Below are positions 42,804 through 51,553 of a stretch of DNA of 64,000 nucleotides, piece by piece. This DNA comes from Planctomycetota bacterium (GTDB lineage: Bacteria; Planctomycetota; B15-G4; JADJEK01): assembly GCA_016709145.1 (NCBI GenBank), contig JADJEK010000001.1:1116001-1180000 (forward strand), in the 5' to 3' direction. Both the position numbers and the translations under genes were made by a program. Under the pieces are notes generated by a model. The model was not told where the DNA came from and ran no database searches. It saw nothing but the letters and a program-made list of their open reading frames with translations. Numbering within the stretch: the stretch's first letter is position 1; each line of letters opens with the position of its first letter.

Positions 42804-43733
42804 ATGGACTACACCGTCAGCCTCTCCAACTTCAGCGGACCGCTCGACCTCCTCTTGCACCTCGTGCGCGAGGAAGAGGTCGAGATCACGGAGATTCCGC
42901 TGGCTGCGGTTTGCGACAAGTACTTCGCGTACCTGAAGACCCTGCAAGAACTCGACGTCGAGATCGCCGCCGAGTTCCTCGTCGTCGCCGCGACGTTGAT
43001 GGTCATCAAGTCGCGCGCGCTGCTCCCGGCCGAGGAAGAAGTCGACCTCGACGAAGAGCTCGATCCCGAGGACGAACTCATCCAGCAGTTGCTCGAGTAC
43101 AAGCGCTTCAAGGTCGCGTCGCGCGATCTCGAAGCTCTCGCGCTCGAGCGCACGCGCGTGTTCCCGTTCCGCGCCGAACGCCAGGGCGAGGAACAGGAGA
43201 TCCCGATCGAGGAACTCGATCTGTGGGATCTGGTGAAGGCCTTCGCGCAAGTGCTCGAAGCGACCGGACTGACGAAGCCGCACGTTCCGCGACTGCTGAA
43301 GTTCGAGAAGTCGCTGCGCGAGTTCATCGACGAAGTGTTCACGGTGTTGCGCACGCGCCGTCGCCTCGCGTTCCGCGAGCTGTTCGAAGCGCCGCCCGAT
43401 CGCTGGACGCTCGTCGGACGCTTCCTCGCATTGCTCGAGCTGATCAAGCGTCAACGCGTTCAGGTGGTCCAGGGCACGTCGTTCGAGTCGATCGACATCG
43501 TGCTCGTCGACGAACGCGAGTACTCGGTCGACGAGATCCTGGCCGCCGAGCAAGACAACCTTCCGGTCACTCCCGCCGACGACGAGTTGGAGCGAGCGGA
43601 AAACCCAGACGGAGAGGCGGCGCCGATCGCGGCGTCCGCCCGCACGGACGTCGACGCAGAGGCCGCGGACGAAGCGGTTGCGTTCGACGCCGAGTTCGAG
43701 GCCGGTCGCGACGACGCGTCCGAAACGGCTTGA
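42804..43733 (+). CDS. scpA: segregation and condensation protein A
   Basis: 309 residues from the ATG at 42804 (MDYTVSLSNFSGPLDLLLHLV). Kleisin subunit of the SMC-ScpAB condensin. EVEITEIPLAAVCDKYFAYL, AAEFLVVAATLMVIKSRALLP and DELIQQLLEYKRFK are the N-terminal family motifs. The C-terminal winged helix covers ELFEAPPDRWTLVGRFLALLELIKRQRVQVVQ. An acidic, Ala-rich tail of about 55 residues extends past the usual end. scpB and smc are not in the window. Confidence 0.93.
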   Translation: MDYTVSLSNFSGPLDLLLHLVREEEVEITEIPLAAVCDKYFAYLKTLQELDVEIAAEFLVVAATLMVIKSRALLPAEEEVDLDEELDPEDELIQQLLEYKRFKVASRDLEALALERTRVFPFRAERQGEEQEIPIEELDLWDLVKAFAQVLEATGLTKPHVPRLLKFEKSLREFIDEVFTVLRTRRRLAFRELFEAPPDRWTLVGRFLALLELIKRQRVQVVQGTSFESIDIVLVDEREYSVDEILAAEQDNLPVTPADDELERAENPDGEAAPIAASARTDVDAEAADEAVAFDAEFEAGRDDASETA

Positions 43734-43783
43734 TCGTTCGCGCCGTCGAACGACGGACAAGAACAGGTAGACGGAGACGAGAG

Positions 43784-44128
43784 ATGGCAGACAACGTGCA
43801 GGAAGTGACGGATCAGACCTTCGGCAGCTACGTGCTGAAGGCGGACGTGCCGGTGTTGGTGGACTTCTGGGCGCCGTGGTGCGGCCCGTGCCGCCAGCTC
43901 GCGCCCACCGTCGAGCGCTTCGCGGTCGACGTGAAGGGCAAGATGAGGGTCGCGAAGCACAACACGCAGGACCACCCGGAGATCGCGGTGCGCTATCGCG
44001 TGACGGCGATCCCGACGCTGATCATCTTCAAGGACGGCAACGAGATCCATCGCCTCATCGGCGGCGGTCGCACCGTCGACGAGTTGAAGCGCGTGTGCGA
44101 GCAGCAGCTCAACGTGAAGTTGAGCTGA
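43784..44128 (+). CDS. trxA: thioredoxin
   Basis: 114 residues from the ATG at 43784, preceded by GGAGACGAGAG. Active site WAPWCGPCRQL with the WCGPC redox pair, cis-proline in AIPTLIIFKDG, and the C-terminal helix VDELKRVCEQQL. A third cysteine near the end is not in the active site. Cytosolic (no signal). A strong terminator follows. Confidence 0.95.
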   Translation: MADNVQEVTDQTFGSYVLKADVPVLVDFWAPWCGPCRQLAPTVERFAVDVKGKMRVAKHNTQDHPEIAVRYRVTAIPTLIIFKDGNEIHRLIGGGRTVDELKRVCEQQLNVKLS

Positions 44129-44151
44129 GCAAACGACCCGTGCCCCGCACC

Positions 44152-44179
44152 GAAGCCCGCTCCTCCGGGAGCGGGCTTC
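44152..44179 (+). terminator. terminator after trxA
   Basis: Perfect 12-base arms GAAGCCCGCTCC / GGAGCGGGCTTC around the four-base loop TCCG, 23 bp past the trxA stop. The following sequence is not T-rich. Confidence 0.72.
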
Positions 44180-44218
44180 GTGCGTTGAACGGGCCGGGCC
44201 ATCTCGATCGGCCGCGTC

Positions 44219-45154
44219 ATGCGCATCGCCTTCTTTGGAACCTCGACGTTCGCCGTGCCCGTGCTCGCGCTGCTCGCGCGATCGCGGCACACGGTGACGC
44301 TCGTCGTCACGCGTCCGGACGCGGAAAAGGGGCGCGGTCGCAAGATCGAGGCCTCGCCGGTCGCGGTGCTCGCGCACGAGTTGGGCTTGCCGACGCACAA
44401 GCCGGCGCGCGTGAACGTGCCCGAATCGATCGAGGTCCTTCGCGCTTCACAGCCCGACTTCATCGTCGTGGTCGCGTACGGCCAGATCTTGAAAGAGCCG
44501 CTGCTGTCGCTCGCGCCGCGCGGCATCGTGAACTTGCACGGTTCGTTGTTGCCGCATCTGCGTGGTGCGGCGCCGATCGCACGCGCGATCCAGCGTGGCG
44601 AGACGACGACGGGCGTGACGCTGCAGTTCCTCAAGCTCGAGTTGGACGCCGGTGACGTGATCGACGCGCAAGCGATGCCGATCCGCGTCGACGACACCAC
44701 GGGCTCGTTGACCGAACGCATGGCGCCGATCGCGGCGGAACTGCTCGCGCGAAACCTCGAGCGACTCGAATCGGGAACGGCGCCGCGAACGCCGCAGGAC
44801 GCAGCACGTGTGACGTTCGCGCCGCCGCTGACGAAGGACGAAGGCCGCATCGACTGGAGCGTGGGTTCCGCGAAACTGCGGGATCACGTGCGAGCGATGA
44901 CGCCATGGCCCGGTGCGCACTGCATGCTGTGCGTGCCCGGCAAACCCGACGAGCGCATCGTGCTGCGCAAAGTCGATCTCGCGAAGGGCAGCGGAGCGCC
45001 CGGCACGATCCTCTCCGCCTCGAACGAATTCGTCGTCGCCACGGGCGACGGCGCGGTGCGCATCGATCGACTGCTGCGCGCAGGAAAGAGCGAACTCGAC
45101 GCGGCCGCGTTCCTGCGCGGATTCCGCTTCACACCAGGGACGTGTTTCTCATGA
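44219..45154 (+). CDS. fmt: methionyl-tRNA formyltransferase
   Basis: 311 residues. Formylates initiator Met-tRNA. MRIAFFGTSTFAVPVLALL at the start, catalytic NLHGSLLPHLRGAAPI with Asn/His, and LELDAGDVIDAQ match Fmt. The C-terminal OB-like domain (HCMLCVPGKPDERIVLRKV onward) is present. The stop shares four bases with rsmB (ATGA). A def gene is not adjacent. Confidence 0.95.
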   Translation: MRIAFFGTSTFAVPVLALLARSRHTVTLVVTRPDAEKGRGRKIEASPVAVLAHELGLPTHKPARVNVPESIEVLRASQPDFIVVVAYGQILKEPLLSLAPRGIVNLHGSLLPHLRGAAPIARAIQRGETTTGVTLQFLKLELDAGDVIDAQAMPIRVDDTTGSLTERMAPIAAELLARNLERLESGTAPRTPQDAARVTFAPPLTKDEGRIDWSVGSAKLRDHVRAMTPWPGAHCMLCVPGKPDERIVLRKVDLAKGSGAPGTILSASNEFVVATGDGAVRIDRLLRAGKSELDAAAFLRGFRFTPGTCFS

Positions 45155-46833
45155 GCGAGCAAGGATCCGGTCGCGGTGGTCACGGTGGACGCGCGGGCGG
45201 CGGCAAGTCGTTCCACAAGGGTTTCAAGAACCCGGGTGGCAAGGGCAAGCCGTTCGGCAAGAGCGGCACCGGCGGACCTGGTGGCGGTGGCGGCGGCTTC
45301 GGTCGCAGCAAGTTCGGCGGCGGTGGTGGAGGCGGTGGTGGTGCGCGTCGTCCGTTCGGCGCATCGGGCCCGCGCAAGCCGTTCGGTCCGCGTCGCTTCG
45401 ATGGTCCCGCACAATCGCAGCCGCCGCGCGACGACGCGCGCTCGATGGCGCTGAAAGCGCTGATGCGCCTCGAGGACGAGCGCCTCGCGATGATCACGGA
45501 GCTCGGCGACGACTTGCATCCCGAGCAGGAACTCGATGCGCGCTCGCATCGCTTCTTCCTCGAGCTCGTCTACGGAGTGCTGCGCCGCCGGCTCACGATC
45601 GATTGCGTGATCGCCGCGCACTGCGAAGAGCCGATCAGCCGCGTCGAGCCCGACTGTTTGAACGCGATGCGCCTCGGCGTGTACCAACTGCTGTTCCTCG
45701 ACGGAGTGCCGCCGTTCGCCGCGATCTCGGCGACGGTCGACCTCGTCGCGCATCGTCATCCCGGCATTCGTGGTCTCGTGAACGCGGTGTTGCGCACCGT
45801 CTCGCGCGAGACGAACAAGGTGCCGCTCGACCAGGACCGCGGCGGCGCGAGCCCGCGCAAGCGCTTCATGCCGTCGGAGAACGCCGTCTGCTTCTTCTCG
45901 AAGAACGTGTTCGCGGACCCGACCGAGAACCGCGCGCTGCATCTCGCGCAGATCTACTCGCACCCGACGTTCCTCGTCGAACGTTGGCTGAAGCAGTACG
46001 ACCCGGCGTTGGTCGAGGAGATGCTCGCGGCCGGCAATCGCAAACCGCGCGTGTCGGTGCGCGTCAATCGCTTGAAGATCGATCGTGAAGGACTCGCGCG
46101 TCGGCTCGAGACCGAGCAGATCGCGTCGGGCCCTGGCGTGATGCCCGAGTCGATGTTGCTCGACGCCTCGGCGGCCGAAGCCGTGAAGACCAGCGCGTTC
46201 AAGGAAGGCCTGTTCTACGTGCAGGACGAAGCCGCGATGAAGGTCGCCGCGGCGCTCGACCCGAAGCCCGACGAACGCATCCTCGATCTGTGCGCGGCGC
46301 CCGGCGGCAAGGCCACGCATCTCGCGGAGATCGCGGGCGATCGCGCGCGCGTCGTCGCCGTCGATCGCGATGCGGAGCGCATCCTGAAAGTCGGCGAGAA
46401 CGTCGCCCGCCTCGGCATCAAGAGCGTCCTCACGGTGGTCTACAACCCGCTGCTCGAATCGGTCGAGGATCCGCTGCCCGAAGACCTGCGCGGATTGTTC
46501 GACGCGATCCTGATCGACGCACCGTGCTCGAACACGGGCGTGCTCGCGCGCCGTCCGGAAGTCCGCTGGCGCGTGAGCGCGGAGGCGATCCGCGCGTTGG
46601 CCGAACGCGGACGCAAGCTGCTCGACTTCGCGGTCAAGCATCTGCGTCCGGGCGGTCGACTCGTGTATTCGACGTGCAGCCTCGAGCCCGAAGAGAACGC
46701 CGAACTCATCGAACGCGCGCTCGTCGGTCAGCCGACGCTCGAGCTCGTGCGCCAAGAAGAGACGCTGCCGAGCGTCAAGGGTCCGGACGGTGGCTACTTC
46801 GCGGTGCTGAAGGCTTCGACGTCGGGGCGCTGA
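45151..46833 (+). CDS. rsmB: 16S rRNA (cytosine 967-C5)-methyltransferase with glycine-rich extension
   Basis: 560 residues. Residues 5-95 are a disordered Gly/Lys/Arg/Phe-rich extension (runs of up to nine glycines, repeated KPFG and RPFG). A NusB-like domain follows (ARSMALKALMRLEDE, LRRRLTIDCVIA, MRLGVYQLLFLDGVPPFAAI). The SAM domain has LDLCAAPGGKATHLAE, IDAPCSNTGVLARRPEVRW and YSTCSLEPEENAEL, whose two cysteines are the m5C catalytic pair. The RGG-like tail is not part of normal RsmB and may bind RNA. Confidence 0.92.
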   Translation: MSEQGSGRGGHGGRAGGGKSFHKGFKNPGGKGKPFGKSGTGGPGGGGGGFGRSKFGGGGGGGGGARRPFGASGPRKPFGPRRFDGPAQSQPPRDDARSMALKALMRLEDERLAMITELGDDLHPEQELDARSHRFFLELVYGVLRRRLTIDCVIAAHCEEPISRVEPDCLNAMRLGVYQLLFLDGVPPFAAISATVDLVAHRHPGIRGLVNAVLRTVSRETNKVPLDQDRGGASPRKRFMPSENAVCFFSKNVFADPTENRALHLAQIYSHPTFLVERWLKQYDPALVEEMLAAGNRKPRVSVRVNRLKIDREGLARRLETEQIASGPGVMPESMLLDASAAEAVKTSAFKEGLFYVQDEAAMKVAAALDPKPDERILDLCAAPGGKATHLAEIAGDRARVVAVDRDAERILKVGENVARLGIKSVLTVVYNPLLESVEDPLPEDLRGLFDAILIDAPCSNTGVLARRPEVRWRVSAEAIRALAERGRKLLDFAVKHLRPGGRLVYSTCSLEPEENAELIERALVGQPTLELVRQEETLPSVKGPDGGYFAVLKASTSGR

Positions 46834-46890
46834 GCGCGATCCCGAGCTGACCAGCGTCGCGGACGAAAGCGCGACGAGTACGCTGCGCAC

Positions 46891-47712
46891 GTGTTCCTCC
46901 ACTACAACACCAACGGTTTCGCGCACCACCGGCTCGACGACGCGGTCTCGCTCCTCGCGGACCTCGGCTACGACGGCATCGCATTGACGCCGGACGTGCA
47001 TCACCTCGATCCGTATCGAACCTCGGCCACCGAGATCGACGCGTTCCGCGCTCGTCTCGAACGCTTGAACCTCGGCGTGACGATCGAGGCCGGCGCGCGC
47101 TTCGTGCTCGATCCCGGCCGCAAGCACTGGCCCACACTGCTCTCGCCGCGCGGAGCGTTCGAGCGCCGCCAGGACTTCTACGTGCGTCTCATCGATCTCG
47201 CGGAACGCATCGGCGCGCCGCTGGTGTCGATCTGGTCGGGAGCGAGCGAGGACGTTACCGCCACGCAGGACGCGCAACTCGACGCGCTGGCCGAGCGCTT
47301 GCGCCCCGTGCTCGACCACGCGAAGAAGCGCAGCGTCGCTCTCACGTTCGAGCCCGAGCCCGGCATGCTCGTCGACACGCTCGCGATGTATGCGCGACTC
47401 GCGGAGCGCCTGCCCGGTCTGCCGCTGACGATCGACACCGGACACCTCGCCGCGAGCGAGTCGGAGCCGTACGGCGCGCACATCGAAGCGCACGCGAAGG
47501 ACTTGCTCTACGTGCAGATCGACGACGCACCCAAGGGCCGCCACGAGCATTTGTTCTTCGGCGAAGGAGTGCTCGACTTCGCCGAGATCGCGCGCGCGCT
47601 CAACACGATCGACTATCGCGGCGTCGTCGCCGTCGAACTCTCACGACACTCGCACGACGCGGTCAACACCGCGCGTCGCGCCGCCGAGTTCCTGCGCAAG
47701 CACGACCACTGA
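46891..47712 (+). CDS. sugar phosphate isomerase/epimerase-like TIM-barrel protein
   Basis: 273 residues from a GTG at 46891. AP-endonuclease-2/xylose-isomerase-like barrel: DAVSLLADLGYDGIALTPDVHHL, LNLGVTIEAGARFVLDP, LTFEPEPGMLVDT, LTIDTGHLAASE, YVQIDDAPKGRHEHLFFGEG and VAVELSRHSHDA carry the usual Glu, Asp and His metal ligands at strand ends. Substrate unknown. Confidence 0.82.
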   Translation: MFLHYNTNGFAHHRLDDAVSLLADLGYDGIALTPDVHHLDPYRTSATEIDAFRARLERLNLGVTIEAGARFVLDPGRKHWPTLLSPRGAFERRQDFYVRLIDLAERIGAPLVSIWSGASEDVTATQDAQLDALAERLRPVLDHAKKRSVALTFEPEPGMLVDTLAMYARLAERLPGLPLTIDTGHLAASESEPYGAHIEAHAKDLLYVQIDDAPKGRHEHLFFGEGVLDFAEIARALNTIDYRGVVAVELSRHSHDAVNTARRAAEFLRKHDH

Positions 47713-47720
47713 GAGGCTCT

Positions 47721-47752
47721 CGGTGTTTCGCCGGGAGACCGCCGAAACGCCG
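47721..47752 (+). terminator. hairpin after the TIM-barrel gene
   Basis: CGGTGTTTCG / CGAAACGCCG, ten-base arms with one G-T pair and a 12-base loop, nine bases past the stop. A second perfect palindrome, CGGGGAGGCTCCCCG, lies at about 47883-47897 and may mask the start region of the small frame that follows. Confidence 0.45.
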
Positions 47753-47898
47753 ACCCGAGTCGCCGAGGTCGCGACGCACTCTGCGCAGTTGCTTGCTCGA
47801 GTCCCGGCGCTAGTGTGGGCCCCGGAGTTGGTTGGCGGTGGCACCGTCGTATTCCCGGCTGCTCGGGTGTCACCGTTCGTTGCGGGGAGGCTCCCCGT

Positions 47899-48111
47899 TT
47901 GATCGACGACGTGAATGAAACTCGTGGAACGACGTCGTTCCGCGTCTGCCCGACGGTGCAAGACACCGCCGAGGCGCCACTGTTTCGACAAGTGATCACC
48001 GAGGACACCTGCTTCGCGAGGCAGGGCCGCGGATATCACAAGTGCTGCCGATGTCAGCACATCGAAGCGAAGCGGGCTTCCAACGGCATCCGCGCGGTGT
48101 CGCTGGAGTAG
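47899..48111 (+). CDS. possible small cysteine-containing protein
   Basis: 70 codons from a TTG at 47899 (GGGAGG eight bases upstream), or from a GTG 12 bases later. Third-position GC is high, as in neighbouring genes. Four cysteines occur: one in FRVCPTV, one in DTCFARQ, and CCRC in YHKCCRCQHIEA, which could bind a metal. No family recognised. The rest of the roughly 540-bp gap (47713-48256) shows only the hairpins. Confidence 0.3.
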   Translation: MIDDVNETRGTTSFRVCPTVQDTAEAPLFRQVITEDTCFARQGRGYHKCCRCQHIEAKRASNGIRAVSLE

Positions 48112-48256
48112 ACGCGGGCGCGAAGTCCAGGGAACCGACACGCGCGAGCCAGCTCGCGCGCCGACGAAGCTCCGTCGGTTCGATTTCGTTGGCGGTCGCA
48201 GTGCAGCGACGACGTTCCCACCCGACAGTCCTCGGACCCGGCGGTTGGAGAAGGCG

Positions 48257-50227
48257 ATGCGTCGTGCATCCGTGCGTTTGCTAGCGGCTCCTGTGATCGT
48301 GTTCGTCGGCTGCTCGGTCGGACCGACGCTGCCGCAGCCGAAGCCTGACGAGTCCTTGGTCGCCCAAGGACGCATCGCTTACGCGGTCTACAACGAGCAC
48401 GCATTGCTCGTGTCGAGTCCGATCGAAGAGCTGGCGCGTGAAGTGAAGCGCCGCGAGCAGGTCGGTGAGCGACCGTTCAGCGACGTCTACGTCATCGCGC
48501 ACGGCTGGAACTACACGTACTCCGAGTCGTCGTCGCGCTACGCCGAGTACATCGCCGACTTGCAGTCGCGGTTCCTGGACGGCGTGCAGGCGAAGGACCC
48601 GACGTACGAACCGTTCTTCATCTTCGTGATCTGGCCGTCGGTCTCGCGCCCGTTCTTCACGGTGTTCGACTCGGTGCTGCCGTATCGAGCCGCGGAGGCG
48701 GTGGCGCCGGCGGTCGAACTCGCCGATGGAGTCGTCCACTTCGTCTCGACGTGGCAGGAGTCGAACGACGCGTTCAACACGGCGATCGGACACAAGTTCC
48801 CGGCGTACTACGAGGGCCAAAGCTACGGCTCGATCCCGGTCGCGGACTACGCGGGCGACGCGCGTCGGCTCGGTCGCGACGCGCCACTCTCGGTCGTGCT
48901 GGTGGAGTTGATGCGGCGGTCGGAAGCGGCCGACGAGAAGCCGCGCCTTCACCTCATCGGCCACAGCTACGGCTGCAAGGTCGTCGCGCAGGCGGGGCTC
49001 GAAGCAGCGCGCCGCAACGCGATCGAGCACGGCGCGAAGACGTTCGACGAAGCGCGACAGCATCCGAGCTTCGACTCGATGTTGTTGTTCGACGCGGCGA
49101 TGCACCCGACCGAGCTGCGCTATCCGCTCGGACTGGTGCCGCTCGGCACGTCGATCGGGCGAGCGTGGCGGAACGTGCGCGACGAACCGCTGGACGCGCC
49201 GCTCGAAGCTTGGTCGGAGACCGCGGCGAGCCTCGAGAACGCGTGGCTCGGCATGAACAACCAAGTCCGAGTGTTGGGGAACGACGAAGTCGCCGACCTC
49301 CTCCATACCGTCGAACGCAAGGCGGTGGTGTTCACGAACACCGATGCCGCGAACGGCTTCTGGTTCGACATCAGCGAGCTCCCGCTGCAGCGCGCGGGTC
49401 TGCAGGCGCTCGATCCGATGTCGAGTCCATCCCTGCGCGCGGCGCGTGGTCGGATGGACCAGATCGCACGCACGAGCGGCGGAAAACACCCGGCGCCGCC
49501 GCGACCCGAAGATCTGGAGTCGCGCAACCCCGTGCTCAACGCCGCGAGCTCGTTCGTCGGCGGGGTCGATTCGACGGCTCGCGCGACGATTCGTGTGGGG
49601 TGGATCGCGGCCGTCTCGGTGGTGCAGTGGACGTTGGAGAAGGTGACGACGACGGTGTGGGATCTCGGCCGCGTGATCGCCGACCCGTATCAGGACGAGC
49701 ACGGGAACGTCGCGACGGACAGTGGCCGCGCGATCGTCAACGTCGCGAAGTTCGTCGTTCCCATGAACATGCTGTGTTGCCGCGATTCCGAGGATCTCGG
49801 CATCCTGCGGCATTCACGGCCGGCGCTCGGGCGCACGGGGATCGTCGGCTACGAACTCGGCCGGCCCGATTTCGATCTGACGCCGTGGAGCATCACCGAC
49901 TTCCGCACGCCGTGGACATCGAGTTTCGTCGACGACGCGCAGGCGATCTCGACCGAGCGAGTGATGGCGGGGACAGCTTCGGCCTCGTCGCCGCAGTGGT
50001 TCAGCGGAACGCCGACGGACCGCGATCTCTTCCTGTCGATCGACGCGTCGACGATCTTCCACGAGACGATGTGGTGCCCGTGGCACTGGTTCATCGGTGC
50101 GCACAACGAACTGCGCTCGACGGACCTCGTCGAAGGCGTGTCGCCCGCCGATCGCACGATGAACCTCTCCTACGCGTTCACGCGTCGGCGCCCCGCACTC
50201 ACACCCGCGCCTTCACCAGGTCCGTGA
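48257..50227 (+). CDS. lipoprotein with alpha/beta-hydrolase domain
   Basis: 656 residues from the ATG at 48257 (GGAGAAGGCG before it). Lipoprotein signal: LLAAPVIVFVGC gives the lipobox cysteine. The hydrolase core shows FSDVYVIAHGWNYTYSE (oxyanion-hole strand) and RLHLIGHSYGCKVVAQA with Ser237 as nucleophile. The acid and His are probably in LLFDAAMHPTE and a later loop. After about residue 410 the sequence is not recognisable. The 3' end overlaps the convergent gene by 29 bases. Probably a membrane-anchored esterase or lipase-like protein. Confidence 0.72.
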   Translation: MRRASVRLLAAPVIVFVGCSVGPTLPQPKPDESLVAQGRIAYAVYNEHALLVSSPIEELAREVKRREQVGERPFSDVYVIAHGWNYTYSESSSRYAEYIADLQSRFLDGVQAKDPTYEPFFIFVIWPSVSRPFFTVFDSVLPYRAAEAVAPAVELADGVVHFVSTWQESNDAFNTAIGHKFPAYYEGQSYGSIPVADYAGDARRLGRDAPLSVVLVELMRRSEAADEKPRLHLIGHSYGCKVVAQAGLEAARRNAIEHGAKTFDEARQHPSFDSMLLFDAAMHPTELRYPLGLVPLGTSIGRAWRNVRDEPLDAPLEAWSETAASLENAWLGMNNQVRVLGNDEVADLLHTVERKAVVFTNTDAANGFWFDISELPLQRAGLQALDPMSSPSLRAARGRMDQIARTSGGKHPAPPRPEDLESRNPVLNAASSFVGGVDSTARATIRVGWIAAVSVVQWTLEKVTTTVWDLGRVIADPYQDEHGNVATDSGRAIVNVAKFVVPMNMLCCRDSEDLGILRHSRPALGRTGIVGYELGRPDFDLTPWSITDFRTPWTSSFVDDAQAISTERVMAGTASASSPQWFSGTPTDRDLFLSIDASTIFHETMWCPWHWFIGAHNELRSTDLVEGVSPADRTMNLSYAFTRRRPALTPAPSPGP

Positions 50228-51437
50228 TCTCGTCGTCCTCGAGCAGGCGCGGCGAGTTCTTGCCGGCATCGAGCAACAGCGTTACGAGGTCGTCGCGCAC
50301 CGGGAAGCCGTGGCTCTCGAGCCACCACGACGCGTTGCTCTTGCCGCTCATCGGGCCGATGCGGATCACTTGCGCCTTGCCGAACGGCGTGGCCGGAACG
50401 CCCGAGTAGACCGCGTCGGCGAGTTCGACGTCGCCCTTCTTCAAGGCCTTCACGACCGCGGCGGCGTGGACACCGGTCGCGGTCTCGAACGCGTCGCGGC
50501 CGAACACCGGATAGTTGTGCGGGATGTCGACGACGGTCGCTTTCGCCGCGGCCTCGCAGTACTCGCCGAGCGCCGTGAGGTCGTTGTCGATCCAGCCGAG
50601 CAACTTGAGGTTGACGAGGATCAAGTCCATCGGCGCGTTGCCGGATCGCTCGCCGATGCCGAGCGCCGAGCCGTGGACGCGGTCCGCCCCGGCTTCGATC
50701 GCGGCGATGACGTTGGCGATGCCGAGGCCGCGGTCCTGATGGCCGTGCCAATCGATGCCGATGTCCTTGTTCGGCGCCTTGCGCTGCACGAGCCTCTTCG
50801 CGAAGCGGATCAGCGCGCGCACGCCATCTGGCGTCGCGTGGCCGCACGTGTCGCAGAAGCACAACCGCTTCGCGCCGAGGTCGATCGCGAGGCCGTAGAG
50901 CTTCTCGAGCGTCTCCGGGTTCGCGCGCGTGGTGTCCTCGGTCACGTACATGACCGGCAGGTCGTTCTTCTGCGCGAAGGACAGCGCGTCCTCCGTCGAC
51001 TTCAGCATGCGATCGAGGCTCCACTCTTCGGTGAAGGCGCGGATCTTGCTCGAGCCGATGAACGCGCAGACTTCGAGCGGCATGCCGAGCTTCTGCGTCA
51101 AGTCGACGACGGGTGCGATGTCGGTGACGATCGTTCGACACGCGACGTTCGCGCCGATCTTCAGGTTCGACGTCTTGATCTCGCGCGCGAGCGCCTCGAT
51201 GTGACTGAGGTGGAACGGACCGGCGCCGGGCAGGCCGAGGTTCGCCGTGTCGATGCCGAGGCGATCCATCAGGTGCAGCAACTCGATCTTCTTCGCGATG
51301 GAGGGGTTCGTGACGGCGGGGCTCTGCAGGCCGTCGCGCAGCGTCTCGTCGTCGAACATCACGCGCCGTTGCGGCTTCGGCGCGTACATGTCGGCCTTGT
51401 TCCAGTCGAAGATCAGGTCGTCGAGGCGTTCGGACAT
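50199..51437 (-). CDS. DRE-TIM metallolyase-family protein (LeuA/HMG-CoA-lyase-like)
   Basis: 412 residues. The metal and base motif FDDETLRDGLQSP at residue 28 and HGHQDRGLGIAN (HxH) define the family. CDTCGHATPDGVRALI, VHGSALGIGERSGNAPMDLIL and the later IPHNYPVFG are also typical of isopropylmalate and homocitrate synthases. It lacks a clear LeuA regulatory dimer domain (about 412 versus more than 500 residues), so a single-domain acyltransferase is likely. No leu or lys genes nearby; substrate unassigned. Confidence 0.8.
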   Translation of the reverse strand: MSERLDDLIFDWNKADMYAPKPQRRVMFDDETLRDGLQSPAVTNPSIAKKIELLHLMDRLGIDTANLGLPGAGPFHLSHIEALAREIKTSNLKIGANVACRTIVTDIAPVVDLTQKLGMPLEVCAFIGSSKIRAFTEEWSLDRMLKSTEDALSFAQKNDLPVMYVTEDTTRANPETLEKLYGLAIDLGAKRLCFCDTCGHATPDGVRALIRFAKRLVQRKAPNKDIGIDWHGHQDRGLGIANVIAAIEAGADRVHGSALGIGERSGNAPMDLILVNLKLLGWIDNDLTALGEYCEAAAKATVVDIPHNYPVFGRDAFETATGVHAAAVVKALKKGDVELADAVYSGVPATPFGKAQVIRIGPMSGKSNASWWLESHGFPVRDDLVTLLLDAGKNSPRLLEDDEITDLVKARV

Positions 51438-51553
51438 CGAGCTGCTCCCATGCGCCGCGGACCCGTTTCGAGCCGGGGCGGCGAATGGCGCATTGTGGGC
51501 GAAGACCTCGAGGGCAACAAGCCGCCACCGGGGGGGACTTCGTCAACGGGTTG

